DNA of 64,000 nucleotides from JAXGQD01 sp040766665 (lineage in GTDB: Bacteria > Bacillota > Clostridia > Saccharofermentanales > Fastidiosipilaceae): positions 372,001 through 436,000 of the forward strand of contig JAXGQD010000001.1 of the NCBI GenBank assembly GCA_040766665.1. The letters are read 5' to 3'. Under the pieces are notes generated by a model that was not told the origin of the DNA, made no database searches, and saw nothing but the letters and a program-made list of their open reading frames with translations. Positions 18,101-25,494 of this stretch are shown piece by piece. A program made the position numbers and the translations under genes. How positions within the stretch are numbered: position 1 is the stretch's first letter; every line of letters begins with the position of its first letter.

Positions 18101-18219
18101 TCGCGGGCCGGCAGTTTAGTGACTTTGGCTTTGCCACGGCGCAGTGTGCTGCCATGGGAGGGGACTTCGACTTTGAAGATGCGCGTTTTTTTGGGCTCGG
18201 CGACATCGCTTTTTTTCAT
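15184..18219 (-). CDS. DUF2298 (YYY-domain) multi-pass membrane protein
   Basis: 1011 aa from ATG 18219, which overlaps the stop of the upstream gene as ATGA; a GTG at 18228 is possible. After a basic cytoplasmic N-terminus there are more than a dozen hydrophobic segments. The diagnostic block is 'INYYYFGQFIYTFLAKFSNV', with NFAYNLSMGSTFAYMLS after it, typical of the DUF2298/Chlor_Arch_YYY family. Other blocks are 'YDFPFYSFLVGDLHAH'-like (here HEFPYYSFLVGDLHAH) and 'GNFWDFPIYW'. A soluble C-terminal part ends in 'EYIILGNIER'. Members are large polytopic proteins with a glycosyltransferase-like topology; the reaction is unknown. Translational coupling to the DUF1015 gene suggests a shared role. 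Confidence 0.88.
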   Translation of the reverse strand: MKKSDVAEPKKTRIFKVEVPSHGSTLRRGKAKVTKLPARESKASLVTLILSIVLCVAILPLAQYVLQADWRVYASWLLSSLLLGLAVYPLALKLFKRHSGLAWLFAPPLGLSLIAFSIWTLSYLKLMAFTRSNIIIVSLAWAAIAYLNPKTMKPALLSLFRRSQWRALFLSVAAFAYALMLMAFVRGLMPAARGLEKFMDYGFMMSLWRSDFLPAADMWFSGQSINYYYFGQFIYTFLAKFSNVPVNFAYNLSMGSTFAYMLSMAYGVGYLLLSLLGKRLKLSQRLKVLFASLAGIGSAVYTCFAGNAHDFFISPIAPGKWLLQRLAAGTTRFGNLDQYFFPDATRYIGYNPPTADQTIHEFPYYSFLVGDLHAHLANTVFVLLFIASVLLLLESQTLLRFYRKLRGKKQFLTLNAYDSSLLLESRGALRYSRLNLLGAFLRSWCLSGVLPLTTLLLGIFMTGNFWDFPIYWVVLAFFLSYTAKRAIGPGLQLITLPLGLMQIVAVFLPFLFVSDTLSQSWFFLAAMLFAILLFILRPGLWTGVGLSLNMSFALAHLLIIPFNQAFSPMAKEIAIVPYHTPLYQLLVLYGPQALVFLLFALSLIGSALLRYKRQGKASAEESSAIMQQQVPAPVAETAVTTNNRGWLNRKTILPQTYKSHIDKRNERVQSFRAKASSERSFTRRFHLGSFAILLLFIAAFGLILAPEFIYVRDIYEQGFARANTMFKFTYQASILLGLALPAAAVALVLEFLHQGRLNALARKEPGRRIHAEQMDMTAGIPLQARLSDKEVLDEAKASISRRIGRRPRRLWRAPFFLVFALVLLALTAPLVYPFAATFTWLPAFKTENYKGLDASQWMLTETSPQIAPELGEQSLQDDWALIQWLNEHVSGQPHIVEANGLSYTDSCRISAYTGLPTVLGWQTHEWLWRTGVDQPNAYASLIAPREGDVRSIYEAHTAAELRSLLKIYQIEYIILGNIERTAFPGLNAALLESMGEVVYRMGESTLIQVRN

Positions 18220-19535
18220 TGGATGCACCGCGCTTCTACGTAATGGCGTTTTTCCGCGGCTTCACCCAGTGAGAAGGTCTTCTTGGGCAAAACCTGCAGT
18301 TCTTCCAGTGCCGGGAAAAAGTCACGCTTACGCAAATTGGGCAGGTAAACCGCGACGTGCTCTTGTCGCGAAAAGGCCGCTAAGGCTTCTTCGCCGTGGA
18401 TGTAGTCGATTCTTTTGCCCTTATTATCTTGCATACCTCCGCTCAAACGATGAGCCGCAGAAATGGCCAAGGCATCGCTCGGTGTATTCAAACTGAGTAG
18501 GTAATTTTTCCCCGCCTGCACAAGCAGCAAAGTGTGCTTTTTTCTGTTGTTAAGCTGCTCCGAAAGAAAGCGCGTATAGGCCACGTTGAAATCTGACTCC
18601 TGCTGGATTTCCGGACCTTCTTCGCTAAAAATCGTTTTGGCAAAATCCAGCACCTCCTCCAAGCTGCTTTCATAAATCAACTGGTGGATAGGATGGAAAA
18701 TCAAACCGGGATCGTGAATGTTGATAAGTTCTACCAGCGCATAGCGGTCAGGGCTATGTTCAGTCGCACGGCCTTCAGCCAGATTCTTTTCACGAATGCG
18801 TTTCGCCGCCGCCAAAGAGTGGTTGCCATCGCCCACATAGGCAAACAGTCCCTTCTCCGTAAAGCTGGGCAGGGCGCGCAATGCCTGAGTAAAGTGCAAG
18901 GCGGCTTGGCTCTGCTCGGCAACAAAGTAGCCGCTGACATGGCCAGCATCCTCAGGCAAATCGATATCGTAAAGGGCCTCACCCTCTGTGAGACATGTTT
19001 GTGCCAGGGACTCGACGGCCTTTTGCTCAGGGTCGTCGATTAGCAGCAAGACATGCGGCAATTCCAAGCTGGCACCGGCACGGATTTGGATGCGTATGGG
19101 GAGACGGCTTTCGACCGTCTTTTCCGATGCACGAATAGCGGGCAAACCATGTTCTGCCGTCAGATAAGCGTCCAAATCAATCGCTAAAACAACGCCGTTG
19201 CGTCGAGTGCTCCCATCCGGCAAAACGCGGCTGGTGAAAAGGTAACCGGGCACCGTGCTCTCAAATACGTCGTCGTTGAGGTAGCTGTGCATGTTTTGCC
19301 AAATTTTTTTCAAGTCCTCAGCTAAGGCCTCTTTAGCCTTTTCTTCCAAGATATATTCCGGCAAAATCAAGCGCAAAGTCGAGGGCTGATCGCCGACTTC
19401 CTGTTCGCGTCTCTTCCAATAATCGGCTTCAGAAGTGTACTGGTCACAAGCCACAACCGGCCAGGTTGAGCTTTGGTAGACTTTTTGCGGAACTAAGATT
19501 GGACAGGCTTTGATGGGCAGCTCTTGACTGAACAT
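18216..19535 (-). CDS. DUF1015 family protein
   Basis: 439 aa from ATG 19535 with GGAGTG upstream; the longer frame to 19571 lacks a ribosome-binding site. It has the DUF1015 pattern: an N-terminal 'VVACDQYTSEADYWKRREQE', the central 'LFAYVGDGNHSLAAAKRIRE' with His in a GDGNHS motif, 'ALVELINIHDPGLIFHPIHQ', and the C-terminal 'RLSGGMQDNKGKRIDYIHGE'. These cytosolic proteins are often called SerC-like or ParB-fold related, but no reaction is established for most. It is interesting that a serine operon lies nearby, on the opposite strand beyond the repeat region. Confidence 0.88.
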   Translation of the reverse strand: MFSQELPIKACPILVPQKVYQSSTWPVVACDQYTSEADYWKRREQEVGDQPSTLRLILPEYILEEKAKEALAEDLKKIWQNMHSYLNDDVFESTVPGYLFTSRVLPDGSTRRNGVVLAIDLDAYLTAEHGLPAIRASEKTVESRLPIRIQIRAGASLELPHVLLLIDDPEQKAVESLAQTCLTEGEALYDIDLPEDAGHVSGYFVAEQSQAALHFTQALRALPSFTEKGLFAYVGDGNHSLAAAKRIREKNLAEGRATEHSPDRYALVELINIHDPGLIFHPIHQLIYESSLEEVLDFAKTIFSEEGPEIQQESDFNVAYTRFLSEQLNNRKKHTLLLVQAGKNYLLSLNTPSDALAISAAHRLSGGMQDNKGKRIDYIHGEEALAAFSRQEHVAVYLPNLRKRDFFPALEELQVLPKKTFSLGEAAEKRHYVEARCIQ

Positions 19536-19672
19536 GAAACACTCCGTTTTCCCTCGGCGCCACAGCGCCATTATTCGCTTATTCTAGCACATGTCGCCTG
19601 CTCCTTGTTGTCAGGCGATTAGCGAACTGGTGATTGCTTTCTGGGCTCCCCGCTGAGGCGGCGGGTGCAGGC

Positions 19673-19778
19673 GTCGCGGTGCTTGAGCCGCAGTGACACC
19701 GCTCTCTAATCCGTCGCTGGGCTTGGCTGGCTGCGACACCCTTCATCTAATCTGTCGCAGGGCTTGACTGGCCGCGAC
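19673..19778. repeat. Three tandem GTCGC...GCGAC palindromes, 40-bp period
   Basis: Imperfect palindromes at 19673-19697, 19713-19737 and 19754-19778 share the form GTCGC-(n)GGGCTTG-n-GCGACACC. A fourth lies at 20087-20111. All are in the 1.1-kb gene-free gap 19536-20683. Confidence 0.75.
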
Positions 19779-19819
19779 ACCTCTCCACGTTGCCTTCAAA
19801 AGGCCGTTTTTAGCCAATT

Positions 19820-20023
19820 TTTTACAGGGATGTGGTTGGAAGCGCCCATGGACTGCTGGCGGACGTGTCTAAATGCTGATTTCAGCCCACTTTTTACAGG
19901 GATGTGGTGGCGGCGACCACACAGTCGCAATTATTGTCACAAAATCGTATGTTTGACATAAGCAGAGACCCTAAAACCACTAAAATGACCACATCCCCGA
20001 AAATTTTGTCCATTTTTCATTGC
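19820..20023 (+). repeat. 200-bp dispersed intergenic element, copy B
   Basis: Boxes GGGATGTGGT at 19827 and 19899 and the inverted box ACCACATCCC at 19988 give spacings of 72 and 89 bp. It ends with GAAAATTTTGTCCATTTTTC. Just beyond, ACGCTCAGGCCAATACGAAT matches (inverted) the sequence next to copy A. Confidence 0.85.
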
Positions 20024-20154
20024 TACGCTCAGGCCAATACGAATCGTCACAAGTCAGCCAAAGCGTGACTCCGCTTAGACTGAACCGTCGCGGTGCTTGG
20101 GCGGTAGCGACACCTTTCAAAAAATCGGTAAACTTAAAAAGCGATCAAAAACCG

Positions 20155-20350
20155 ACAAAAATTTCGTTAATCCAAGAATGCCAAGACTTTGAAGCCGAGA
20201 ATGCTTTTGATTTGCATGTTTAGGGACAGATTTTTCGATAATCCAAGTTAGCCAATGGAAACTGCTTGGATTAACGAAAAAACCTACGGTAAAATCTGCC
20301 ATTTACTTGGAATTTTATGTAAAAATTCAACTTTGCTTGGATTATCGAAA
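20155..20350. repeat. TTCGnTAATCCAAG inverted repeats
   Basis: The word TTCG(T/A)TAATCCAAG appears forward near 20162 and 20235 and inverted (CTTGGATTA(A/T)CGAA) near 20268 and 20335. The pairs form 45- to 120-bp imperfect palindromes. A related pair occurs at 45359-45474. No gene is contained. Confidence 0.65.
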
Positions 20351-20367
20351 ATTTTGCCAAATGCAAT

Positions 20368-20557
20368 AAGCGGAGTCGCAGCCGTCCAGGCAACGCGACG
20401 ATCCCAAGCGGAGTCGCAGCCATCCAGGTAACGCGACGATCACAAGCGGAGTCGCAGCTGTCCAGGCACCGCGACGATTCCAAGCAGATTCGCAGCCGTC
20501 CAGGCAACGCGACGATCCCAAGCGGAGTCGCAGCCGCCCAGGCACCGCGACGATTCC
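20368..20557. repeat. Five tandem 38-bp palindromic units
   Basis: Five adjacent units of 38 bp begin AAGCGGAGTCGCAGCC and end GCGACGAT(C/T)CC, with 2-6 differences each. Every unit can form a GTCGC/GCGAC hairpin with a 15-nt loop. There are no spacers, so it is not a CRISPR array. It ends about 126 bp upstream of alaS. Confidence 0.9.
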
Positions 20558-20683
20558 GAGTGGCGCCCAAATCACGCTTTTTATTGAGAAAGCGTCTCGT
20601 TTTAGTTACTATATATTGACAAAGAATTAAGGGCGGACTGTGTCAGAATCACGCAGCGCTCTGTTTGGAAGGAAACAAATGCT

Positions 20684-23335
20684 ATGCGCTACATGGGGTT
20701 AAATGAAATCAGGGAAGCTTATCTCTCCTTTTTTGAGTCTAAAGGACATCTGCGACTGCCCAGCTTTTCTCTGGTTCCTCAGAATGATCCATCGATTTTA
20801 TTAATTAACGCGGGCATGACCCCGCTGAAGCCTTATTTTACGGGTGCCCAGGTGCCACCTTCGCTGCGCGTGACCACTTGCCAAAAATGCATCCGCACAC
20901 CGGACATCGAACAGGTCGGACACACGGCCAGACACGGCACTTTCTTTGAAATGCTGGGTAATTTTTCTTTTGGTGACTACTTCAAAAAAGAAATCATCCC
21001 CTGGGCTTGGGCATTCTGTACTGACGTATTGGAAATGGATCCTGCAAAGATTTACGTGACGGTTTATCAAGAAGACGATGAAGCCTATGACATCTGGCTG
21101 AAGGACGTTGGTTTAGATGCTTCGCACATCTATCGTCTCGGAAAGGAAGATAACTTCTGGGAACATGGCACCGGCCCCTGTGGCCCTTGTTCGGAGATTT
21201 TCTATGACCGTGGCGAGGCTTATGGCTGCGGTGATCCAAACTGCGATGTGACCTGCGACTGTGACCGCTTTATTGAGTTCTGGAATCTGGTCTTTACGCA
21301 GTTTGATCGTAAAGAAGACGGCTCCTACGTCCCACTGGAGAAAAAGAACATCGACACCGGTGCCGGCTTGGAACGCGTGGCTTGTCTTGTTCAGGGTGTG
21401 GACAATCTTTTTGAGGTGGATACGGTCAGAGCGGTGCTGAATACCGTTTGCGAGATGGCAAAAGTAAGCTACGGGGCAGATAAGCAGACCGATATTTCGA
21501 TTCGCGTGATTACGGACCATATTCGTAGTACGACGATGATGATTTCTGATGGGATTTTGCCCTCGAATGAAGGGCGTGGTTATGTTTTGCGCCGTTTGAT
21601 TCGCCGTGCTGCGCGTTTCGGTCGGGCCTTGGGCATTGAAAAGAACTTTTTGACGAAGCTGGCTCCGGTGGTCATCGAACACTCGAAAGCAGCCTATCCG
21701 CAGCTGGAAGAAAACGCAGCCTTCATTCTTAATGTCATCCTCAAAGAGGAAGAACGTTTTAATCAGACCGTGATGCAGGGTCAGGCGGTTTTAGAAAACT
21801 ACCTCTCTGAAGTGAAGCAGCGGGGCAAAGACATCCTGGAGGGCAGCGCCGTCTTCCGTCTACATGACACCTATGGATTTCCATTTGATTTAACCCGTGA
21901 GCTGGCGGCTGAAGTCGGCATAAAAATTGACGAAGCCGGTTTCCGCGCGGAAATGAAAGAACAGCGTGAAAAAGCGCGCAAAGCTACTCAGGACAAGGTC
22001 AGTACGGCTTGGGGCGGCAGTGCTTTGCCCGAGGAAGTCAAACAATTGCCGACCACCAAGTTTGTGGGCTATGAGCGACTCAGAGAAGAGGCACAGGTAC
22101 TGATGATTCTGGCTGCTAATGAAGACGGCGAGATTGCCGCTTTAGACGAGGCGGTGGCGGGTATGGAAGTCAGTTTGATTTTTGACCGCACCCCTTTCTA
22201 TGCGAACGCAGGCGGTCAGGTCGGTGACAAGGGCATGATCCGGGCCGAGGGCTTGGAGATTGAGGTGCAGGACACCGTTAAAACGGCTGAAAATATCGTC
22301 ATTCACTATGCCACGATTTTGCAGGGCAAAATCAAGCGCGAACAAAGGGTAGAACTGAGCGTCGATGAGACCCTGCGTCTGGCTACCGCCAGAAACCATA
22401 CGGCCACGCATCTTTTGCACAAAGCCCTAAAAGAAGTCTTGGGTGAACACGTCAACCAGGCTGGCTCGATGGTCTCGCCGGAGCGCCTGCGCTTTGACTT
22501 CAACCATTTCCAAGCCTTGAGCAAGGAGGAACTGCGTCAGGTACAGAAATCCGTCAATCTGGCGATTCTGGCTGACCGCCCCGTGAAAACAGTGCAGATG
22601 AGTATTGCGGAGGCCAAGGCATCCGGTGCGACGGCGCTCTTCGACGAAAAATATGGTGAGGAAGTGCGTGTTGTAGAAGTCGAAGGCATCAGTAAAGAGC
22701 TTTGCGGCGGCACCCATTTGCAGCGCAGCTCTCAGGCTTGTACTTTTATCATCCTCTCTGAGGCTTCGATTGCTTCAGGTGTCAGACGTATTGAGGCGGT
22801 GACGGGCTTGGCAGCTTTTGCCGTGATGAGTGAATCAGAGCGCATTCTTGATGCTTTGGCGAGTGGCTTACGCAGCTCACGGAACGATTTGGAAGCACGT
22901 GCCGAACAATTGCAAAAGGATCTGAAAACAAAAGAAAAAGAACTGCAAAACCTTGAACATAAATTAGCCGCGGGTGAGGCCGACAGCCTGCTTGAGTCGG
23001 CGGTCAGCGTCGGTTCCATCAAAGCCTTGGTCAGCGAAGTGCATGTAGAAAACGTCGATGCGTTACGTGATATGGCCGACCACCTGCGTGATAAATTGGC
23101 ACCGGCTGCAGTCGTGCTGGGTGCGGTCTTTAACGGCAAAGTCTCCTTCATCGCCATGCTCTCGCCGGAGGCTGTGAGCGCGGGTTTTCACGCCGGACAG
23201 CTGGTCAAAGCGGCAGCCCAGATGACCGAGGGTGGCGGTGGCGGCCGCCCCGATATGGCTCAGGCCGGCGGAAAGAATCCGGCCAAACTTCCGGAGGCTA
23301 TTGCAGCGGTACGTGCCATGTTGGTAGAAAACTAA
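20684..23335 (+). CDS. alaS: Alanyl-tRNA synthetase
   Basis: 883 aa, GGAAGGAAAC about 9 nt before ATG 20684. It charges tRNA-Ala in the cytosol. The class II core has 'GHLRLPSFSLVPQNDPSILL', 'HGTFFEMLGNFSFGDYFK' and 'NIDTGAGLERVACLVQG'. The editing domain has Zn-binding HTATHLLHKAL, and CGGTH follows. The C-terminal coiled-coil and C-Ala domain end 'GGGGGRPDMAQAGGKNPAKL'. The length is normal. The upstream 1.1 kb is repeat-filled; I saw no T-box leader. Confidence 0.97.
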   Translation: MRYMGLNEIREAYLSFFESKGHLRLPSFSLVPQNDPSILLINAGMTPLKPYFTGAQVPPSLRVTTCQKCIRTPDIEQVGHTARHGTFFEMLGNFSFGDYFKKEIIPWAWAFCTDVLEMDPAKIYVTVYQEDDEAYDIWLKDVGLDASHIYRLGKEDNFWEHGTGPCGPCSEIFYDRGEAYGCGDPNCDVTCDCDRFIEFWNLVFTQFDRKEDGSYVPLEKKNIDTGAGLERVACLVQGVDNLFEVDTVRAVLNTVCEMAKVSYGADKQTDISIRVITDHIRSTTMMISDGILPSNEGRGYVLRRLIRRAARFGRALGIEKNFLTKLAPVVIEHSKAAYPQLEENAAFILNVILKEEERFNQTVMQGQAVLENYLSEVKQRGKDILEGSAVFRLHDTYGFPFDLTRELAAEVGIKIDEAGFRAEMKEQREKARKATQDKVSTAWGGSALPEEVKQLPTTKFVGYERLREEAQVLMILAANEDGEIAALDEAVAGMEVSLIFDRTPFYANAGGQVGDKGMIRAEGLEIEVQDTVKTAENIVIHYATILQGKIKREQRVELSVDETLRLATARNHTATHLLHKALKEVLGEHVNQAGSMVSPERLRFDFNHFQALSKEELRQVQKSVNLAILADRPVKTVQMSIAEAKASGATALFDEKYGEEVRVVEVEGISKELCGGTHLQRSSQACTFIILSEASIASGVRRIEAVTGLAAFAVMSESERILDALASGLRSSRNDLEARAEQLQKDLKTKEKELQNLEHKLAAGEADSLLESAVSVGSIKALVSEVHVENVDALRDMADHLRDKLAPAAVVLGAVFNGKVSFIAMLSPEAVSAGFHAGQLVKAAAQMTEGGGGGRPDMAQAGGKNPAKLPEAIAAVRAMLVEN

Positions 23336-23368
23336 AATAGGCTGAAAACTAAAATGGGAGGTAAAAAC

Positions 23369-23716
23369 GTGGATTGTATTTTTTGTAAGATTGCCGCGGG
23401 GGAAATCCCCAGTAGTAAACTCTATGAGGACGAAGCAGTGATTGCGTTTCGCGACTTGCATCCGGTAGCCCCCAGTCACGTGCTGCTGGTGCCGAAACGG
23501 CATTATGAAAACATCTTGGCATTGAATAAGGATGCGGCGGAAGCGGGAACAGTATTGGCAGCGATTAATCGTGCGGCTGAGGCAGTGGCTAAACTTGAAG
23601 GGCTTGAAAACGGCTTCAGGCTGATAAACAACTGCGGTGCGGACGGTGGGCAGACCGTGATGCATCTCCATGTGCATCTGCTGGGCGGTAAGTCGCTCGG
23701 ACCCGGCTTAATCTAG
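23369..23716 (+). CDS. hinT: HIT family protein (HinT-like)
   Basis: 115 aa from GTG 23369; the ATG at 23354 overlaps the GGGAGG ribosome-binding site. This family consists of nucleotide phosphoramidases or hydrolases such as HinT. It begins with the zinc-ligand-like 'CIFCKIAAGEIPSSKLYED' and ends with the histidine triad HLHVHLLGGKSLG. It lies 33 bp after alaS, probably co-transcribed. Confidence 0.93.
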   Translation: MDCIFCKIAAGEIPSSKLYEDEAVIAFRDLHPVAPSHVLLVPKRHYENILALNKDAAEAGTVLAAINRAAEAVAKLEGLENGFRLINNCGADGGQTVMHLHVHLLGGKSLGPGLI

Positions 23717-23784
23717 AAAGCCAAGGACGATGGCTGAAAAGCAGGTGAAACCGTTTGTGTTTTGCCATTAAAAAGGAGTGTGAC

Positions 23785-25134
23785 ATGTACTTTAAAAAGA
23801 TTCTTACCCCTAGTCTGATGGCGTATTCTTACATCATCGGTGACGCAGGCAAAGCCGTGGTCATCGATCCGCGCAGAGACTTCGGTATCTATCTGGAAGA
23901 GGCGGCAAAAGCCGGCCTGCAAATCATCTGGGCACTGGAAACCCATCGCCACGAGGACATGATTTCAGGTGCTGCCGGTTTAGCAAAGGCCTGTGGCGGC
24001 AAAGCAGGCTATTCACGCTATGAAGACTTAGGACAGAAATTCGGTACCCCGATCGGCAACGAAGACCTGATTCAACTCAGTGAAACGGTCGTGGTGCGTC
24101 CGCTCCATACACCGGGGCATACCTTGGGTAGCTTGTCATATGTCGTTGAAATTGAGGGCAGACCTTTGTATGTGGCGACAGGCGACACCTTATTCTTTGG
24201 CGGTGTGGGGCGCACGGATTTCTACGGCGAAGCGAATTTACATAAAATGACCTCGCTTTTGCATGAATCGATTTATCAGAAACTGGCGCCGCTCGGCGAC
24301 GATGTCATTGTTTTGCCCGGCCACGGAGCAGGTTCTGCTTGTGGCAACGATCTAGCGGAATTGGAAGATTCCACCATCGGGCGTGAACTGGCCGAAAGTA
24401 AAGCACTGAGCCCGGATTTTGACACTTTCATGGCCTTGCATGGGCGCATGTACTATAAAAATCCCGCCTTTTCCAAAATGGAATGGGTGAATGTTGCCGG
24501 TTCAGGTGACGTGGCGGCTCCGCCGCTTTGCATCTGCGCCGGACTGCCTGAGGATGGCGTGGTCGTCGATATCCGCAATCGTTTTGCCTATAGTGGTGCG
24601 CATCTGCAGGGTGCCGTTTTAGTGCCCGCTGCCCTGACCGCAAACTATGTTGGGTGGCAAGTCGGGGTGGACGAAAAAATCTGTCTTTGTACGGATGGAC
24701 TTGCGCGCGAACAAATTGAACTGGCTGCTGCGACGCTCTATCGCACCGGCTTTGACAATCTGCTGGGCTGCTTGCCGCCCAACTTCCTGAAAGGCAAGGC
24801 GGTAGCCGCGGCTGCTTTGGAACAAATCCGCTTAATTTCGGCAAAAGACTATCTCCAGCTGGATTTCACCGATTCGATGCATACCTTGGATGTGCGTCTC
24901 CCGGAAGAGTTTGCGGAAGGTGATTTGCCTTTGCCCAATCGTATTGCGATTCCTCTACAGGAGCTTAAGACACGCCTTTCCGAACTTCCTGAAGATGGGG
25001 AATTCTATGTGCTCTGCGGAAGCGGTGAGCGCGCAACGGTGGCGAGCGGCATGCTGAATCGTGCGAAACAGTTGCACGTAGTAGCCGGGGGTGCGATGAG
25101 CCTCTACAACGCTCTCGCTGGGCAAAACGCTTGA
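23785..25134 (+). CDS. MBL-fold protein with two rhodanese domains, persulfide dioxygenase-like (CstB type)
   Basis: 449 aa from ATG 23785 with AAGGAG upstream. The metallo-beta-lactamase domain (1-240) has THRHEDMISGA in place of HxHxDH. The Asp-His pair is changed to Asp-Met, as the CstB/MBL-rhodanese subgroup also departs here (Asp-Phe). Further ligands are HTPGHTLGSL, GDTLFFGGVGRTD and GHGAGSACG. Two rhodanese-like domains follow: 'VVVDIRNRFAYSGAHLQGAV' with Cys in CLCTDG, and a last one with the active-site loop CGSGERA. The family oxidises persulfides and low-molecular-weight thiol persulfides. The CoA-disulfide reductase at the right end of the window suggests broader sulfane-sulfur handling. 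Confidence 0.85.
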   Translation: MYFKKILTPSLMAYSYIIGDAGKAVVIDPRRDFGIYLEEAAKAGLQIIWALETHRHEDMISGAAGLAKACGGKAGYSRYEDLGQKFGTPIGNEDLIQLSETVVVRPLHTPGHTLGSLSYVVEIEGRPLYVATGDTLFFGGVGRTDFYGEANLHKMTSLLHESIYQKLAPLGDDVIVLPGHGAGSACGNDLAELEDSTIGRELAESKALSPDFDTFMALHGRMYYKNPAFSKMEWVNVAGSGDVAAPPLCICAGLPEDGVVVDIRNRFAYSGAHLQGAVLVPAALTANYVGWQVGVDEKICLCTDGLAREQIELAAATLYRTGFDNLLGCLPPNFLKGKAVAAAALEQIRLISAKDYLQLDFTDSMHTLDVRLPEEFAEGDLPLPNRIAIPLQELKTRLSELPEDGEFYVLCGSGERATVASGMLNRAKQLHVVAGGAMSLYNALAGQNA

Positions 25135-25159
25135 CGCTGCCCGGTGACTCATTTATAAT
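25131..25159 (+). promoter_or_regulatory. Sigma-A promoter of rpsU
   Basis: TTGACG and TATAAT are separated by 17 bp. The -35 element overlaps the stop codon of the upstream gene. Confidence 0.75.
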
Positions 25160-25212
25160 TCCAAAGACTAAGCAAAGTACCTCGTGTTTTTGCGCCGAAG
25201 GGAGGGTAGAAG

Positions 25213-25386
25213 ATGTCAGAAGTAAGAGTTAAAGAGAACGAATCCCTTGACAGTGCACTGCGCCGTTTTAAGCGTTCATGTGCCAGATCCGGCGTGCTCG
25301 CAGAAGTGCGTAAGCGTGAACACTATGAAAAACCCAGTGTAAGAAGGAAGAAAAAATCAGAAGCGGCCAGAAAAAGAAAACGCTAA
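25213..25386 (+). CDS. rpsU: 30S ribosomal protein S21
   Basis: 57 aa, GGAGGG before ATG 25213. The product begins MSEVRVKENESLDSALRRFK and continues with a basic helix (RSCARSGVLAEVRKREHYEK) and a Lys/Arg tail. The size and all key blocks match bacterial S21, a small-subunit protein involved in initiation. It has its own promoter and terminator. Confidence 0.95.
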   Translation: MSEVRVKENESLDSALRRFKRSCARSGVLAEVRKREHYEKPSVRRKKKSEAARKRKR

Positions 25387-25405
25387 CTGATTAAAGTAAA
25401 AGATT

Positions 25406-25436
25406 AAACCCGATGTCCACGGATGTCGGGTTTTTT
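25406..25436 (+). terminator. Terminator after rpsU
   Basis: AACCCGA...TCGGGTT stem followed by TTTTTT. Confidence 0.85.
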
Positions 25437-25494
25437 GTAGCCACAAAAGCTATACTTAATATAAAGGGATAGGAGTGGAGGGAAACAAGAAGCG

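Noticed and set aside
20368..20557. Tandem repeats looking like a CRISPR array
   Set aside because: The units are directly adjacent with no variable spacers, and there are no cas genes in the window.
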